Shown here: piece by piece, positions 8,664-19,107 of the stretch
How positions within the stretch are numbered: the stretch's first letter is position 1
Layout: each line of letters starts with the position of its first letter
Assembly (NCBI GenBank): GCA_030681675.1
Contig: JAUXRP010000040.1
Coordinates: 248,001 to 312,000, forward strand
Length of the DNA: 64,000 nucleotides
Direction of reading: 5' to 3'
DNA from: Candidatus Planktophila sp.
Lineage (GTDB): Bacteria > Actinomycetota > Actinomycetes > Nanopelagicales > Nanopelagicaceae
Notes under the pieces: generated by a model
What the model was told of the DNA's origin: nothing
The model's input: the letters and a program-made list of their open reading frames with translations, nothing else
The model's database searches: none
Program-made: the position numbers and the translations under genes

Positions 8664-10730
8664 ATGTCAGCGACTAAGCCGCCAGCAAAAAAGAGGGAAA
8701 AAAATAGCCCACTGAAAAAAAGTTTTACAGGAGGCACATCTGTTAAGAAACCTACTACCCGCACCAGTCGAATATTTCGGGGACCACTTTTTTGGATTCT
8801 GGTCGCTATTTTTGCAGTTTCCATCTTCGGCCAAATAACATCTGCGGGAAATCGTTACACACAAATTGAAACATCTCAAGCGTTAGATGCAATTGCGCAG
8901 TCAAATGTGGAGTCTGCCGAAGTTGTTGATAAAGATCAAAAGATTCGCTTAATCTTAAAGCCCGGCTCAACAATTGAAGGAGTTAGCAAAGTAGAGGCTT
9001 CGTATGTTGCTAGGCAAGAGCCAACTATTATTGATGCGCTTACATCTAATCCGCCCTCAAAAGGTTGGAATGTACGCGTACCATCTCAATCCCTCCTTGT
9101 TTCATTTCTCTTTTCAATCATCCCATTTTTATTAATAGGTTTTCTCTTTTTTTGGATGATGAGCCAAGCGCAAGGTGGCAATAAAGTCTTCCAATTTGGT
9201 AAATCTCGAGCAAAACTTCAGAATAATGATGTACCACAAACTACCTTCAAAGATGTTGCAGGTGCCGAAGAAGCAATTGCTGAGCTCCAGGAGATTAAGG
9301 ATTTTCTAGCAAATCCCGATAAATACGGTGCACTCGGTGCGAAAATTCCAAAGGGCGTATTGCTTTTTGGCCCTCCAGGAACTGGAAAGACTTTGCTTGC
9401 TCGTGCTGTTGCAGGAGAAGCGGGAGTTCCTTTCTACTCAATTTCAGGCTCCGACTTTGTAGAAATGTTTGTTGGTGTGGGTGCTGCACGAGTACGCGAC
9501 TTATTTACCCAGGCAAAATTAAATACTCCAGCAATAGTTTTTGTTGACGAGATCGATGCAGTTGGACGCCAGCGCGGTGCTGGTATGGGTGGTGGCCATG
9601 ATGAGCGTGAGCAGACACTTAACCAACTCTTAGTTGAGATGGATGGCTTTGAAGAAAATACTAAGGTAATTCTGATTGCTGCAACCAATAGGCCAGATGT
9701 TTTAGATCCCGCACTGCTTCGCCCTGGGCGTTTTGATCGCCAAATTGCCGTCGATCGGCCGGATTTAAAGGGAAGAGAAGCTATCTTGGCCGTTCATGCG
9801 AAAAATAAACCGCTAAGTGGTGATGTCAAACTTATTGATTATGCACGTCGAACTCCAGGTTTTACTGGTGCCGATCTTGCAAATGTACTCAACGAAGCTG
9901 CGCTCTTAACTGCTCGCGAAGAAAAGAAAGTAATTTCAAATACCGAGCTTGACGAAGCCATTGATCGAGTAATGGCCGGACCGCAACGCAAGTCACGCAT
10001 TATGAGTGATGATGAACGTCGAGTGACGGCGTATCACGAGGGCGGACATGCATTAGTCGCACATGCTCTTCCGCACACAGATCCGGTCCATAAAATTACT
10101 ATCATGCCGCGTGGTCGGGCACTTGGTTACACAATGATTCTCCCCGATGAGGATCGATACTCAACTACCCGTAATCAACTTCTAGATCAATTGGCCTATT
10201 CTCTTGGCGGTCGTGCAGCCGAAGAATTGATTTTTCATGATCCGTCAACAGGTGCTTCAAACGACATTGAAAAGGCAACGGCATTGGCACGCGCTATGGT
10301 CACTCAATATGGAATGACCGAAGCAATTGGTGCTATTAAGTTGGGTGCCAATAGTGATGCACCATTTATGGGTCGTGATTATGGACACCAGCGTGATTAT
10401 TCAGAGAGTATTGCCGGTTTAGTTGATAGTGAGATCCGCAAACTCATTGAAAATGCACATCAAGAGGCCTTTGATATTTTGGTGGCAAATCGCGAGATTT
10501 TGGATAAAATGGTCTTAGAACTACTTGAAAAAGAGACACTCAATAAGGACGAGATTACTGAAATATTTAAGAAAGTTAAGTCAGTTACCGCTCGCCCAGC
10601 TTGGACTGGTTCGATTACACGCCTACCATCGGATCAACCACCAGTGGAGGTTCCAATGCGCATAGATGAACCTGTTGAAGAAGTGAAAAAAACTACACGT
10701 CGTAAGAAGGCCGCACGTGTCGATAAGTAA
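8664..10730 (+). CDS. ftsH: ATP-dependent zinc metalloprotease FtsH
   Basis: A membrane-anchored AAA+ protease that removes misfolded and regulatory proteins. Two membrane spans (about residues 34-52 and 140-165) flank a small external domain. Walker A GPPGTGKT is at 236-243, Walker [16 protein letters not shown] follows, then the SRH region with [17 protein letters not shown]. The zinc site HEGGH is at 458-462, with the third ligand expected in the later NDIEKAT block. 688 residues is usual. The C-terminal tail (about 640-688) is charged and Lys/Arg-rich. The last 14 bp overlap the folE GTG start. Confidence 0.96.
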   Translation: MSATKPPAKKREKNSPLKKSFTGGTSVKKPTTRTSRIFRGPLFWILVAIFAVSIFGQITSAGNRYTQIETSQALDAIAQSNVESAEVVDKDQKIRLILKPGSTIEGVSKVEASYVARQEPTIIDALTSNPPSKGWNVRVPSQSLLVSFLFSIIPFLLIGFLFFWMMSQAQGGNKVFQFGKSRAKLQNNDVPQTTFKDVAGAEEAIAELQEIKDFLANPDKYGALGAKIPKGVLLFGPPGTGKTLLARAVAGEAGVPFYSISGSDFVEMFVGVGAARVRDLFTQAKLNTPAIVFVDEIDAVGRQRGAGMGGGHDEREQTLNQLLVEMDGFEENTKVILIAATNRPDVLDPALLRPGRFDRQIAVDRPDLKGREAILAVHAKNKPLSGDVKLIDYARRTPGFTGADLANVLNEAALLTAREEKKVISNTELDEAIDRVMAGPQRKSRIMSDDERRVTAYHEGGHALVAHALPHTDPVHKITIMPRGRALGYTMILPDEDRYSTTRNQLLDQLAYSLGGRAAEELIFHDPSTGASNDIEKATALARAMVTQYGMTEAIGAIKLGANSDAPFMGRDYGHQRDYSESIAGLVDSEIRKLIENAHQEAFDILVANREILDKMVLELLEKETLNKDEITEIFKKVKSVTARPAWTGSITRLPSDQPPVEVPMRIDEPVEEVKKTTRRKKAARVDK

Positions 10731-11319
10731 AGTCTCTATTAATGATGGGCGCGCATCTGGACCTTATGATCAGGCAAGAGCTGAACGTGCAGTGCGCGAA
10801 CTCTTATTAGCTTTAGGTGAAGATCCAGATAGGGAAGGGTTAATAGATACTCCGGCACGCGTTGCTCGTGCGATGAAAGAAAATTTTGGTGGCCTTTGGC
10901 AAGCCCCTGAAGAAGTGCTGACAACAACTTTTGATATCGGTCATGAAGAGTTAGTGATAGTTAGAGATATAGAAGTATTTTCACATTGCGAACACCACTT
11001 GACGCCATTTCATGGTGTTGCACATATTGGATACATTCCGAGCGGCAAGATTACCGGTCTTTCAAAGTTAGCCCGGCTCGTCGATGTTTATGCAAAGCGC
11101 CCTCAAGTACAAGAGCGTTTAACAACTCAAATCGCCGATGCTCTTGTTGAAATTCTCGATCCGTTGGGTGTTATTGTCATTATCGACTGCGAGCATTTGT
11201 GTATGTCGATGCGTGGAGTTAAAAAGTCTCAGGCTAGAACAACCACTAGCGCGGTTCGTGGCGCGTTATTAAATGCTGCTACACGCGCAGAGGCAATTAG
11301 TCTTATTACAAATCGGTAA
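10717..11319 (+). CDS. folE: GTP cyclohydrolase I
   Basis: Converts GTP to 7,8-dihydroneopterin triphosphate, the first step of folate synthesis. Zinc ligands are visible in [11 protein letters not shown] and [13 protein letters not shown], and the substrate region [20 protein letters not shown] is intact. 200 residues is a usual length. It begins at GTG 10717 inside the end of ftsH, with AAGAAGG at 10704-10710 as ribosome site, so translation is probably coupled. It heads the compact folE-folP-folB-folK run that makes dihydropteroate and its precursors. Confidence 0.95.
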   Translation: MSISKVSINDGRASGPYDQARAERAVRELLLALGEDPDREGLIDTPARVARAMKENFGGLWQAPEEVLTTTFDIGHEELVIVRDIEVFSHCEHHLTPFHGVAHIGYIPSGKITGLSKLARLVDVYAKRPQVQERLTTQIADALVEILDPLGVIVIIDCEHLCMSMRGVKKSQARTTTSAVRGALLNAATRAEAISLITNR

Positions 11320-11324
11320 ACACG

Positions 11325-12080
11325 ATGTTAGTTATGGGAATTCTCAATATAACCCCCGACTCATTTGCCGATGGTGGACGATATAACTCTTTTAAAAAAG
11401 CAGTACTGCATGCACGTGAAATGATCGCTCAGGGCGTGGACATCATCGATATCGGAGGCGAATCAACGCGTCCTGGCGCTGATCGCGTGAGTGAGACAGA
11501 AGAGTTAGATCGCGTGATTCCTGTGATAACTGAACTCGCTAAGGATGGAGTACAACTCAGCATCGACACCATGCGTGCGAGCACAGCAAGAGCTGCGATA
11601 GCCGCCGGAGCACACATTATTAATGATGTAAGCGGGGGATTAGCAGATCCAGAGATGCTCACAACTGCCGCAGAGCTTAAAACTCCTTACATTGCAATGC
11701 ACTGGCGAGGACAATCCAAGGAGATGAACTCAATGGCCATTTACCGCAATGTTATTCAGGATGTTATTGCTGAACTTCAGGGAAGAATTGCTGCGGCGTT
11801 AGATGCAGGAATCAGTAATGACAAACTAATAATTGATCCGGGCATTGGATTTGCTAAAGATGCGCACCATAACTGGGAGATTATTGATCACATCGATGAG
11901 TTTGTAGCCCTTGGATACCCTGTATTAATCGGTGCATCACGTAAACGTTTTTTGGGCGGGGATACGCCCGATGAACGCGAAACGGCAAGTATCGCCCTAA
12001 CAAAGCGCCTGAGCGCATCAGGTATTTGGGGAGTTAGAGTTCATTCTGTGAAGCCTCACAAAGAAGTGATGTCAATATGA
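11325..12080 (+). CDS. folP: Dihydropteroate synthase
   Basis: Joins hydroxymethyl-dihydropterin pyrophosphate with p-aminobenzoate; the sulfonamide target. Signature blocks: MGILNITPDSFADGG at the N-terminus, DIGGESTRPGA near residue 45, NDVSGGLAD, LIIDPGIGFAKD and IGASRKRFLGG. 251 residues, slightly short but complete. It starts 5 bp after folE and overlaps folB by 4 bp (ATGA). No second folP copy lies in the window. Confidence 0.95.
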   Translation: MLVMGILNITPDSFADGGRYNSFKKAVLHAREMIAQGVDIIDIGGESTRPGADRVSETEELDRVIPVITELAKDGVQLSIDTMRASTARAAIAAGAHIINDVSGGLADPEMLTTAAELKTPYIAMHWRGQSKEMNSMAIYRNVIQDVIAELQGRIAAALDAGISNDKLIIDPGIGFAKDAHHNWEIIDHIDEFVALGYPVLIGASRKRFLGGDTPDERETASIALTKRLSASGIWGVRVHSVKPHKEVMSI

Positions 12081-12439
12081 GCGATCAGATTCTACTTACA
12101 GGAGTCTATGGCTTTGGATACCACGGCCTCTTTGAGCATGAGCGCACGAATGGTCAAGATTTCTTTGTGGATGTAGTTTTAAATATTGACCTTCAAGCGG
12201 TGTCACAGAGTGATTCAATTGATGAGACCGTTAACTACGCCGAGATTACCGATTTGGTAGTCACCGAAATCACAACTAATCCAGTTTCTCTCATTGAAAA
12301 ACTTGCCGGCCGCATTGCTGAGCGAATTCTAAATTTATATTCAAGAGTTAATTCTGTTTCGGTTACAGTCCACAAACCACAAGCTCCAGTATCTGCCTCA
12401 CTAAAAGATATTGCGGTGCAGATCACTCGCAGTCGATGA
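12077..12439 (+). CDS. folB: Dihydroneopterin aldolase
   Basis: Cuts dihydroneopterin to hydroxymethyl-dihydropterin and glycolaldehyde. A 120-residue chain of the normal size with the opening GVYGFGYHGLFEHER, the conserved Glu in TVNYAEI and the C-terminal VHKPQAP block. It overlaps folP upstream and folK downstream by 4 bp each, so expression is coupled. Confidence 0.93.
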   Translation: MSDQILLTGVYGFGYHGLFEHERTNGQDFFVDVVLNIDLQAVSQSDSIDETVNYAEITDLVVTEITTNPVSLIEKLAGRIAERILNLYSRVNSVSVTVHKPQAPVSASLKDIAVQITRSR

Positions 12440-12891
12440 AAGCGGTTATTGCTTTAGGTGCCAACATAGGCAATCCGCTAGAGAATTTAGAGATAGCTTT
12501 ATCACTTTTGCGAGAGTCCACAGAAGTTATTAGTGTTTCTTCGTTCTACAAAACTGCACCAGTTGGTGGACCTGCACAACCCGATTATCTAAATGCAGTA
12601 TGCATTATTGAGAGCGAACTTCCCGCTTTAGATTTGCTCTCCCTCTTGCAAGGCATCGAAAAGAGCTTAGGTCGTGAGCGGAGTGAACATTGGGGACCAC
12701 GAACAATAGATTTAGATCTCATCCAATTTGGTGGGCTTTTGAGTAAGAGCAATGAGTTAGAGCTCCCGCACCCCCGTGCGCACAAGCGCAGATTTGTTTT
12801 GGAGCCGTGGCTTGAAATTGATGCCGATGCAGTTCTACTTTCGCATGGCCGCGTCGATCAACTTTTGGCGCAATTGCCGCTTAACCCGTAA
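12436..12891 (+). CDS. folK: HPPK, hydroxymethyl-dihydropterin pyrophosphokinase
   Basis: Transfers pyrophosphate from ATP to hydroxymethyl-dihydropterin, feeding FolP. Opens with ALGANIGNPLENL, has SSFYKTAPVGGPAQPDYLNAV, the Mg-binding GPRTIDLDLIQFG, and LPHPRAHKRRFVLEPW near the end. 151 residues. Last gene of the overlapping folate run; panC follows after 42 bp. Confidence 0.95.
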   Translation: MKAVIALGANIGNPLENLEIALSLLRESTEVISVSSFYKTAPVGGPAQPDYLNAVCIIESELPALDLLSLLQGIEKSLGRERSEHWGPRTIDLDLIQFGGLLSKSNELELPHPRAHKRRFVLEPWLEIDADAVLLSHGRVDQLLAQLPLNP

Positions 12892-12933
12892 ACTTTTATT
12901 ACCTCGCCCGGTACCTGAAAGGACTGGAGCTAT

Positions 12934-13683
12934 ATGAGCGTATTAGTGCCAACGATGGGCGCCCTGCACAAGGGTCACCAAGCGTTGATTAAACGCGCAC
13001 GAAGCATGAGCAAGGATGTTGTAGTTAGCATATTTATAAATCCCCTTCAGTTTGAAAGCGCCGATGACCTTGCCGCATATCCTCGTAGCCCCGAGCGTGA
13101 TATTCAATTGGCAACGCTTGCTGGGGCGACCGAGATTTGGATGCCAGATTACGAAGAGATTTATCCAAGCCAGATTAACCTCTTGAAGGCTGGCGCAATC
13201 GCCGAACTCTATGAAGGAAAATCTCGACCTGGTCATTTTGATGGCGTGGTAACCGTTGTAAGCCGTTTATTTGACATCGTAAAGCCAGAAGCAGCGGTCT
13301 TTGGCGAGAAAGATTTCCAGCAGCTGCAAATTATTAGAGCGATGGAAAGTGGAGTTAAAATAATTGGTGTTCCAACCGTGCGCGAATTTGATGGCTTAGC
13401 GCTCTCTTCTCGAAATATACGCTTAAGTGAAACCGGCCGAGCAAGTGCAAATGTAATTTACCGCGCAATGGCAGCAGCTCGATTGGCACCGACCATTGCA
13501 ATCGCTCAAGAGATAATTGATACAACAATTGCTACTGATGTCGGTTTTAGATGTGATTATGCAACAATTATCGATGAGGAGAATTTCTCTCTGGCATCGG
13601 ATTTAACACAACACAAGCGTGCAATTATTGCCGGTTGGATTGATGGTGTGCGCTTAATAGATAATATGAGAATGGGTGCCTGA
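12934..13683 (+). CDS. panC: Pantothenate synthetase, short N-terminus
   Basis: Condenses pantoate and beta-alanine using ATP. The class signature LVPTMGALHKGH starts at residue 4, followed by NPLQFESADDLAAYPR, GHFDGVVTVVSRLF, VFGEKDFQQL and LSSRNIRLS. Most PanC proteins carry about 20 residues before the PTMGALH strand; here an in-frame TGA (12916-12918) prevents any upstream start, and the GGACTGGAG site precedes the ATG. So the protein is 249 residues with a trimmed N-terminus. It shares one base with coaX; panD, often placed between panC and coaX, is absent. Confidence 0.93.
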   Translation: MSVLVPTMGALHKGHQALIKRARSMSKDVVVSIFINPLQFESADDLAAYPRSPERDIQLATLAGATEIWMPDYEEIYPSQINLLKAGAIAELYEGKSRPGHFDGVVTVVSRLFDIVKPEAAVFGEKDFQQLQIIRAMESGVKIIGVPTVREFDGLALSSRNIRLSETGRASANVIYRAMAAARLAPTIAIAQEIIDTTIATDVGFRCDYATIIDEENFSLASDLTQHKRAIIAGWIDGVRLIDNMRMGA

Positions 13684-14444
13684 TGCTATTAACAATCGAT
13701 GTGGGAAATACAAACACTGTTCTTGGAATTTTTGATGAAGATTTAATTCGTTCATGGCGGGTAAAGACTGATCCTCGAAGTACTGCCGATGAGCTTTGGC
13801 TGCAGTATCGCTCTTTAGTTGAGGATTTTTCGGTTACAGGCCTATCTATATGCTCAACTGTGCCAGCAACGCTTCGCGAACTTCGAAGCATGATTAGTGA
13901 TTACTTTTCCGATGTTCGAACAACAATCGTTGAGCCAGGTATAAAAACTGGGGTCCCACTTCTAGTTGATAATCCAAAAGAAATTGGCGCAGATCGAATT
14001 GTAAATACGTTAGCAGCTCATACAATTTTTGGGGGTCCGGCTATCGTTGTGGATTTTGGAACATCAACAAATCTCGATGTTGTATCACCTAAAGGAGAGT
14101 TCCTGGGCGGTGCACTTGCACCCGGAATAGAGATCTCAGTAGATGCATTAGCGGCTCGCGCAGCACAGTTACGCAAAGTCGAGTTAGTGCGACCCAAAAA
14201 TGTGATCGGTAAAAATACTGTGGAAGCCTTACAGTCGGGCACTATTTTCGGTTTTGCTGGCCAAGTTGATGGCCTAGTTGACCGCATATGCACTGAGTTA
14301 GCCCAGTCATATTCCGGTAAACCAAAAGTTATTGCGACGGGCGGATTAGCGCCATTGATTATTGGGGTTTCAGAAACTATTACCGATCACGAACCAGATT
14401 TAACACTTATTGGTCTTCGCCTAATTCACGAACGAAATGCATGA
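13683..14444 (+). CDS. coaX: Type III pantothenate kinase
   Basis: Phosphorylates pantothenate in CoA synthesis; this class needs a monovalent cation. ASKHA-fold motifs: DVGNTNTVLGIFD at residues 5-17, GADRIVNTLAAH, and DFGTSTNLDVV with GEFLGGALAPG around 120-140. 253 residues is normal. It follows panC with one shared base, so two CoA-pathway steps are coupled. Confidence 0.94.
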   Translation: MLLTIDVGNTNTVLGIFDEDLIRSWRVKTDPRSTADELWLQYRSLVEDFSVTGLSICSTVPATLRELRSMISDYFSDVRTTIVEPGIKTGVPLLVDNPKEIGADRIVNTLAAHTIFGGPAIVVDFGTSTNLDVVSPKGEFLGGALAPGIEISVDALAARAAQLRKVELVRPKNVIGKNTVEALQSGTIFGFAGQVDGLVDRICTELAQSYSGKPKVIATGGLAPLIIGVSETITDHEPDLTLIGLRLIHERNA

Positions 14445-14465
14445 ACCGTTAGACTCCACCCCATT

Positions 14466-15971
14466 ATGAGCGAAGAAAATCTAACCCCCGAAGAGGATTT
14501 GCCTGAGCAATTGCGTATTCGTCGGGAAAAGAGGGCGGCACTAATTGAAAGCGGCACTGAGCCATACCCCGTCTCCGTGCCTCGGACAAAATCTTTGTTA
14601 GAAATACGAGAATTGCATGCCGGACTAGACATTGATTGTGCAACGGGAATCATTGAAAGCTTAACTGGACGCATAATATTTAAACGTGATGCAGGGAAGC
14701 TTTGTTTTGCAACACTTCGTGAAGGTGATGGCACCGAACTTCAAGCAATGTTTTCCCTGGATAAAATTGGACAAGAATCGATTGACTCCTGGAAATCTGA
14801 TATTGATTTAGGTGACATAGTGTCCGTTACTGGCGAAATTATTACATCCAAACGTGGCGAACTTTCAATTCTTGCTAATTCATGGAAATTGGCATCTAAA
14901 TCTTTGCGGCCCCTACCTAACGATCACAAACCAATGTCAGAAGAAACGCGTGTTCGTATGCGGTATGTGGATTTAATTGTTCGTCCTGAGGCGCGCGCGA
15001 ATGCGCGTTTAAGGCCAGCAGTTATGACGTCTCTGCGGGATACTTTTGCGAAGGCGAATTTCATCGAAGTTGAAACACCAATGCTTCAAGTAATGCATGG
15101 AGGTGCAACAGCTCGACCTTTTAAATCATTCTCGAATGCTTACGACATGGATCTTTATTTACGTATTGCCCCCGAACTATTTCTAAAACGCTGCGTTGTT
15201 GGTGGAATTGAACGCGTATTTGAAATCAATCGTAATTTCCGCAATGAGGGCGCGGATTCATCGCATTCGCCAGAATTTGCAATGATCGAGAGTTATCAAG
15301 CCTATGGCGACTGGAAATCAATAGCCGATTTAACACGAACCTTGGTTCAGAACGCTGCAATGGCAGTTGCTGGTTCTCACGTTGTTACGCATCATGATGG
15401 ACGTCAAGCCGATCTGGGCGGAAAGTGGCGTGAAATCTCGCTGTATGAAGCAATCTCTGAAGCTGTTGGACAGAACGTTACAGCTCTTACTTCACGTGTG
15501 GAGCTAAAAACTATTGCAGCACAGCTTGGAATAAAAATTGACCCTAAGTGGATTACAGGCAAGATAGCTGAAGAGATTTTCGAGCATGTAGCCAAGGACA
15601 AGTTAATTGCACCTACTTTCGTTATGGGTTTCCCTGTTGACACCTCGCCACTTGTCCGAGCACATCGCGAGCTTCCAGGTGTTGCCGAAAAATGGGATTT
15701 ATATATCGATGGATTTGAATTAGCCACTGGATATTCCGAACTTATTGATCCCGTCATTCAGCGAGAACGGTTAGTCGAACAGTCATCTTTAGGTGCTAAC
15801 GGTGACCTTGAAGCGATGCACGTGGATGAAGATTTTCTACGGGCGATGGAGTTTGGAATGCCTCCAATGGGCGGAATGGGAATGGGAGTAGATCGTTTAC
15901 TTATGGCACTCACCGGTCTTGGAATTCGCGAAACCATTTTATTTCCACTTGTTAAACCCGAGGCTGATTGA
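14466..15971 (+). CDS. lysS: Lysyl-tRNA synthetase, class II
   Basis: Charges tRNA(Lys). An N-terminal OB-fold anticodon domain (about residues 50-150) is followed by class II motifs: RMRYVDLIVRPEAR (motif 1 region), FRNEGADSSHSPEFAMIE (motif 2) and GMGMGVDRLLMAL (motif 3). The motif 2 loop reads DSSHSPEF where HNPEF is more common. 501 residues is usual. It comes 21 bp after coaX, and the acetyltransferase gene begins at its stop. In mycobacteria lsr2 follows lysS; it is not here. Confidence 0.95.
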   Translation: MSEENLTPEEDLPEQLRIRREKRAALIESGTEPYPVSVPRTKSLLEIRELHAGLDIDCATGIIESLTGRIIFKRDAGKLCFATLREGDGTELQAMFSLDKIGQESIDSWKSDIDLGDIVSVTGEIITSKRGELSILANSWKLASKSLRPLPNDHKPMSEETRVRMRYVDLIVRPEARANARLRPAVMTSLRDTFAKANFIEVETPMLQVMHGGATARPFKSFSNAYDMDLYLRIAPELFLKRCVVGGIERVFEINRNFRNEGADSSHSPEFAMIESYQAYGDWKSIADLTRTLVQNAAMAVAGSHVVTHHDGRQADLGGKWREISLYEAISEAVGQNVTALTSRVELKTIAAQLGIKIDPKWITGKIAEEIFEHVAKDKLIAPTFVMGFPVDTSPLVRAHRELPGVAEKWDLYIDGFELATGYSELIDPVIQRERLVEQSSLGANGDLEAMHVDEDFLRAMEFGMPPMGGMGMGVDRLLMALTGLGIRETILFPLVKPEAD

Positions 15972-15973
15972 AG

Positions 15974-16471
15974 ATGCTGGTAATTAGACCTGCCAAAACT
16001 AAAGATGTAAAGGAAATTCGCAAACTTGTAGATTCATACGCTGCTCCTGGTCAAATGCTTTCAAAGGAGACCGTGACGCTTTATGAGAGCGTTCAAGAGT
16101 TTGTTGTCGCCGAACACGATGGAGTTTTAGTCGGATGCGGAGCCTTACATATTCTTTGGGAGGATTTAGCGGAAGTGCGAACCGTTGCAGTTCAAGAGGG
16201 TTTACACAAACAGGGAATTGGCCATCAAATATTGGAGTCAATTATTGAACGCGCACGTGAAGTTGGAGTTGAAAAAATCTTCTGTCTTACATTTCAAACA
16301 GAGTTCTTTGGCCGTCACGGTTTCGAAGTAATTGAGGGCACGCCAGTTGCTCCTGAAGTCTATGCGGAGCTTCTTCGCTCCTATGATGCCGGAGTGGCCG
16401 AATTCTTAGATCTTGAATCGGCTAAGCCAAACACTCTCGGAAACACGAGAATGTTGAAGATTCTGACCTAG
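15974..16471 (+). CDS. GNAT acetyltransferase, probable short N-acetylglutamate synthase
   Basis: A 165-residue single-domain GNAT protein. The acetyl-CoA loop is visible as VQEGLHKQGIGHQILE, and the FGRHGFEVI block near the end is typical of ArgA/NAGS-type acetyltransferases. Such short NAGS proteins make N-acetylglutamate for arginine synthesis in actinobacteria. ATG 15974 is chosen; an alternative TTG at 15968 overlaps the lysS stop. A role in amino-acid acetylation is likely; the precise substrate is inferred from the family. Confidence 0.75.
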   Translation: MLVIRPAKTKDVKEIRKLVDSYAAPGQMLSKETVTLYESVQEFVVAEHDGVLVGCGALHILWEDLAEVRTVAVQEGLHKQGIGHQILESIIERAREVGVEKIFCLTFQTEFFGRHGFEVIEGTPVAPEVYAELLRSYDAGVAEFLDLESAKPNTLGNTRMLKILT

Positions 16472-16541
16472 ATATAGGGCTAATGTGGGCATAAAAACCC
16501 TACTGCTGGGGTTATACCTATCAAATCCAATCCGCCTTGCG

Positions 16542-16566
16542 GCCATGCGCCATGCGCCATCAGGCG
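16542..16566. promoter_or_regulatory. Repeats in the clpC leader
   Basis: GCCATGC occurs twice in tandem (16542-16548, 16549-16555) with a partial third copy, and the last copy forms CGCC-atca-GGCG (16555-16566), a perfect 4-bp inverted repeat, 37 bp before the clpC ATG. The CGC...GCG layout resembles ClgR-type operators, which control clp genes in actinobacteria, but the spacing is one base longer than the motif I recall. Possible operator only. Confidence 0.3.
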
Positions 16567-16602
16567 TTAGGCTTAGTGAATTGAACAAGAAGGAGTAGGC
16601 CA

Positions 16603-19107
16603 ATGTTTGAGCGCTTTACAGATAGAGCTCGCCGAGTGGTTGTGCTGGCCCAAGAAGAGGCTCGCATGCTCAACCATAACTACATCGGCACTGAGCACAT
16701 TCTGCTTGGGCTTATCCACGAAGGCGAAGGCGTAGCAGCTAAGGGACTTGAGTCTCTAGGAATCTCACTTGAAGGCGTCCGTGCACAGGTAGAAGAGATC
16801 ATCGGACAGGGCCAACAGGCACCAAGCGGTCATATTCCATTTACTCCACGTGCCAAGAAAGTCCTTGAGCTCTCACTTCGTGAAGCGCTTCAGTTAGGTC
16901 ATAATTACATTGGTACAGAACATATTTTGTTAGGACTCATCCGCGAAGGTGAAGGCGTCGCAGCACAAGTTCTTGTAAAACTTGGCGCTGATTTAAATCG
17001 TGTGCGTCAACAGGTAATTCAACTGCTCTCTGGTTACCAAGGAAAAGAGGCGGTCACACAGGGCGGACCTGCAGAAGGCGTTCCATCGACTTCATTGGTT
17101 CTAGATCAATTCGGCCGAAATCTCACACAGGCTGCCCGTGAGGGAAAGTTAGATCCAGTAATCGGACGCGAAAATGAGATTGAGCGAGTGATGCAGGTTT
17201 TGTCTCGCCGTACTAAAAATAATCCAGTATTAATCGGCGAGCCAGGTGTAGGTAAAACTGCCGTTGTCGAAGGTCTTGCACAAGCTATTTTCAAGAATGA
17301 TGTTCCAGAGACTTTGAAAGATAAGCAGTTGTACTCACTTGATTTGGGTGCACTCGTTGCCGGTAGTCGATACCGTGGAGATTTCGAAGAGCGCTTAAAG
17401 AAAGTTCTCAAAGAGATTAAAACTCGTGGCGACATCATTCTCTTTATCGATGAGATTCATACACTCGTTGGCGCAGGTGCTGCAGAAGGTGCAATCGATG
17501 CGGCCAGCATTCTCAAGCCAATGCTTGCCCGAGGTGAGTTACAAACAATCGGTGCAACCACACTTGATGAGTATCGTAAGCATGTTGAAAAAGATGCTGC
17601 CCTTGAGCGCCGTTTCCAACCGATTCAAGTTAAAGAGCCATCAGTTGCGCAGACTATTGAAATTTTGAAAGGTCTTCGCGACCGCTATGAGACTCACCAC
17701 CGCGTCTCTATTACTGATGGGGCACTTGCAGCAGCGGCAAATCTTGCCGATCGATATGTTTCCGATCGTTTCTTGCCAGATAAGGCGATCGATCTAATCG
17801 ATGAGGCTGGTTCACGTCTTCGCATTAAACGCATGACCGCCCCGGCTGAACTACGAGCATTCGATGACAAGATCGCTGATGCTCGCAAGGAAAAAGAGTC
17901 GGCAATCGATGGTCAGGACTTTGAAAAGGCCGCGGCACTTCGCGATAAAGAAAAAGCACTAATCACTGAAAAGCATGAGGCAGAAAAGAATTGGAAGGCT
18001 ACTGATTTAGATAAGGTCACAGAAGTTGATGAAGAGCTTATCGCGCAAGTTCTTTCGATATCTACCGGTATCCCAGTATTTAAGTTGACTGAAGAAGAGA
18101 CTGCACGTTTATTGCATATGGAGGACGAACTTCATAATCGTGTGATCGGTCAGGAACAGGCAATCAAAGCGCTCTCGCAAGCGATTCGTCGTACGCGTGC
18201 AGGGCTTAAAGATCCACGTCGCCCAGGCGGCTCATTTATCTTTGCCGGTCCATCAGGTGTTGGTAAAACAGAACTCTCCCGCACCTTGGCAGCCTTCTTA
18301 TTCGGAGATCAAGATGCATTGATTCAACTCGATATGTCTGAATATTCAGAGCGTCATACCGCATCCCGTTTATTCGGTGCGCCTCCAGGCTACGTTGGTT
18401 ATGACGAGGGCGGACAGCTCACTGAAAAGGTGCGCCGTCGTCCGTTCTCAGTTGTTCTCTTCGATGAAATCGAGAAAGCACACCCAGATATTTTTAACTC
18501 ACTCCTTCAAGTTCTAGAAGATGGACACCTAACTGATTCACAGGGACGTACCGTTGACTTTAAGAACACTGTCATCATCATGACCACAAATCTCGGTACT
18601 CGCGATATTTCAAAGAGCCTCGGTCTTGGTTTTGCGAATAGCGATGACGAACAGACTAATTATGAGCGAATGAAGGGCAAAGTAAATGATGAACTCAAGA
18701 CTCATTTCCGCCCAGAGTTCCTGAACCGTATCGATGATGTAATTGTCTTCCACCAGTTGACTAAGGATCAGATTGTTCAAATCGTAGACTTAATGATTAA
18801 GAATCTTGATGATCGCTTGCAAGCAAAAGATATGGGAATTGAGTTAACTCAAACGGCTAAGGATCTTCTTGCCGCTCGTGGCTACGATCCACTTCTTGGT
18901 GCCCGACCACTGCGCCGTACAATTCAACGCGAAATTGAAGATGCACTTTCAGAGCGCATCTTGTTCGGCGAACTCAAAGCCGGCGAAATAATCGTTGTAG
19001 ATGTTGAGGGTGAAGGCGCTGAGGCAATCTTTACCTTTAAAGGCGCTCCAAAAGTTGAAACTCCTGACACACCTGGTGACCTGACTGAAGAGGCACCTAC
19101 CGCTTAA
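16603..19107 (+). CDS. clpC: ATP-dependent Clp protease ATPase subunit ClpC
   Basis: A HSP100 unfoldase that feeds substrates to ClpP. Two N-terminal Clp repeats (residues 1-145, each with the [13 protein letters not shown] block) are followed by AAA1 (Walker A GEPGVGKT from residue 212), a middle domain with a UVR-like stretch ([15 protein letters not shown]) and AAA2 (GPSGVGKT from 549). The ClpP-binding loop is expected in AAA2. 834 residues is normal. The start ATG follows AAGAAGGAGTAGG. It is the last gene of the conserved core; beyond it the order departs from that of relatives. Confidence 0.96.
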   Translation: MFERFTDRARRVVVLAQEEARMLNHNYIGTEHILLGLIHEGEGVAAKGLESLGISLEGVRAQVEEIIGQGQQAPSGHIPFTPRAKKVLELSLREALQLGHNYIGTEHILLGLIREGEGVAAQVLVKLGADLNRVRQQVIQLLSGYQGKEAVTQGGPAEGVPSTSLVLDQFGRNLTQAAREGKLDPVIGRENEIERVMQVLSRRTKNNPVLIGEPGVGKTAVVEGLAQAIFKNDVPETLKDKQLYSLDLGALVAGSRYRGDFEERLKKVLKEIKTRGDIILFIDEIHTLVGAGAAEGAIDAASILKPMLARGELQTIGATTLDEYRKHVEKDAALERRFQPIQVKEPSVAQTIEILKGLRDRYETHHRVSITDGALAAAANLADRYVSDRFLPDKAIDLIDEAGSRLRIKRMTAPAELRAFDDKIADARKEKESAIDGQDFEKAAALRDKEKALITEKHEAEKNWKATDLDKVTEVDEELIAQVLSISTGIPVFKLTEEETARLLHMEDELHNRVIGQEQAIKALSQAIRRTRAGLKDPRRPGGSFIFAGPSGVGKTELSRTLAAFLFGDQDALIQLDMSEYSERHTASRLFGAPPGYVGYDEGGQLTEKVRRRPFSVVLFDEIEKAHPDIFNSLLQVLEDGHLTDSQGRTVDFKNTVIIMTTNLGTRDISKSLGLGFANSDDEQTNYERMKGKVNDELKTHFRPEFLNRIDDVIVFHQLTKDQIVQIVDLMIKNLDDRLQAKDMGIELTQTAKDLLAARGYDPLLGARPLRRTIQREIEDALSERILFGELKAGEIIVVDVEGEGAEAIFTFKGAPKVETPDTPGDLTEEAPTA

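Noticed and set aside
12943-13236. 97-codon minus-strand frame inside panC
   Set aside because: PanC signature motifs on the plus strand explain the region.
16472-16602. AACCC-GGGTT hairpin as terminator after the acetyltransferase gene
   Set aside because: Five-bp stem with long loop and no U-run.
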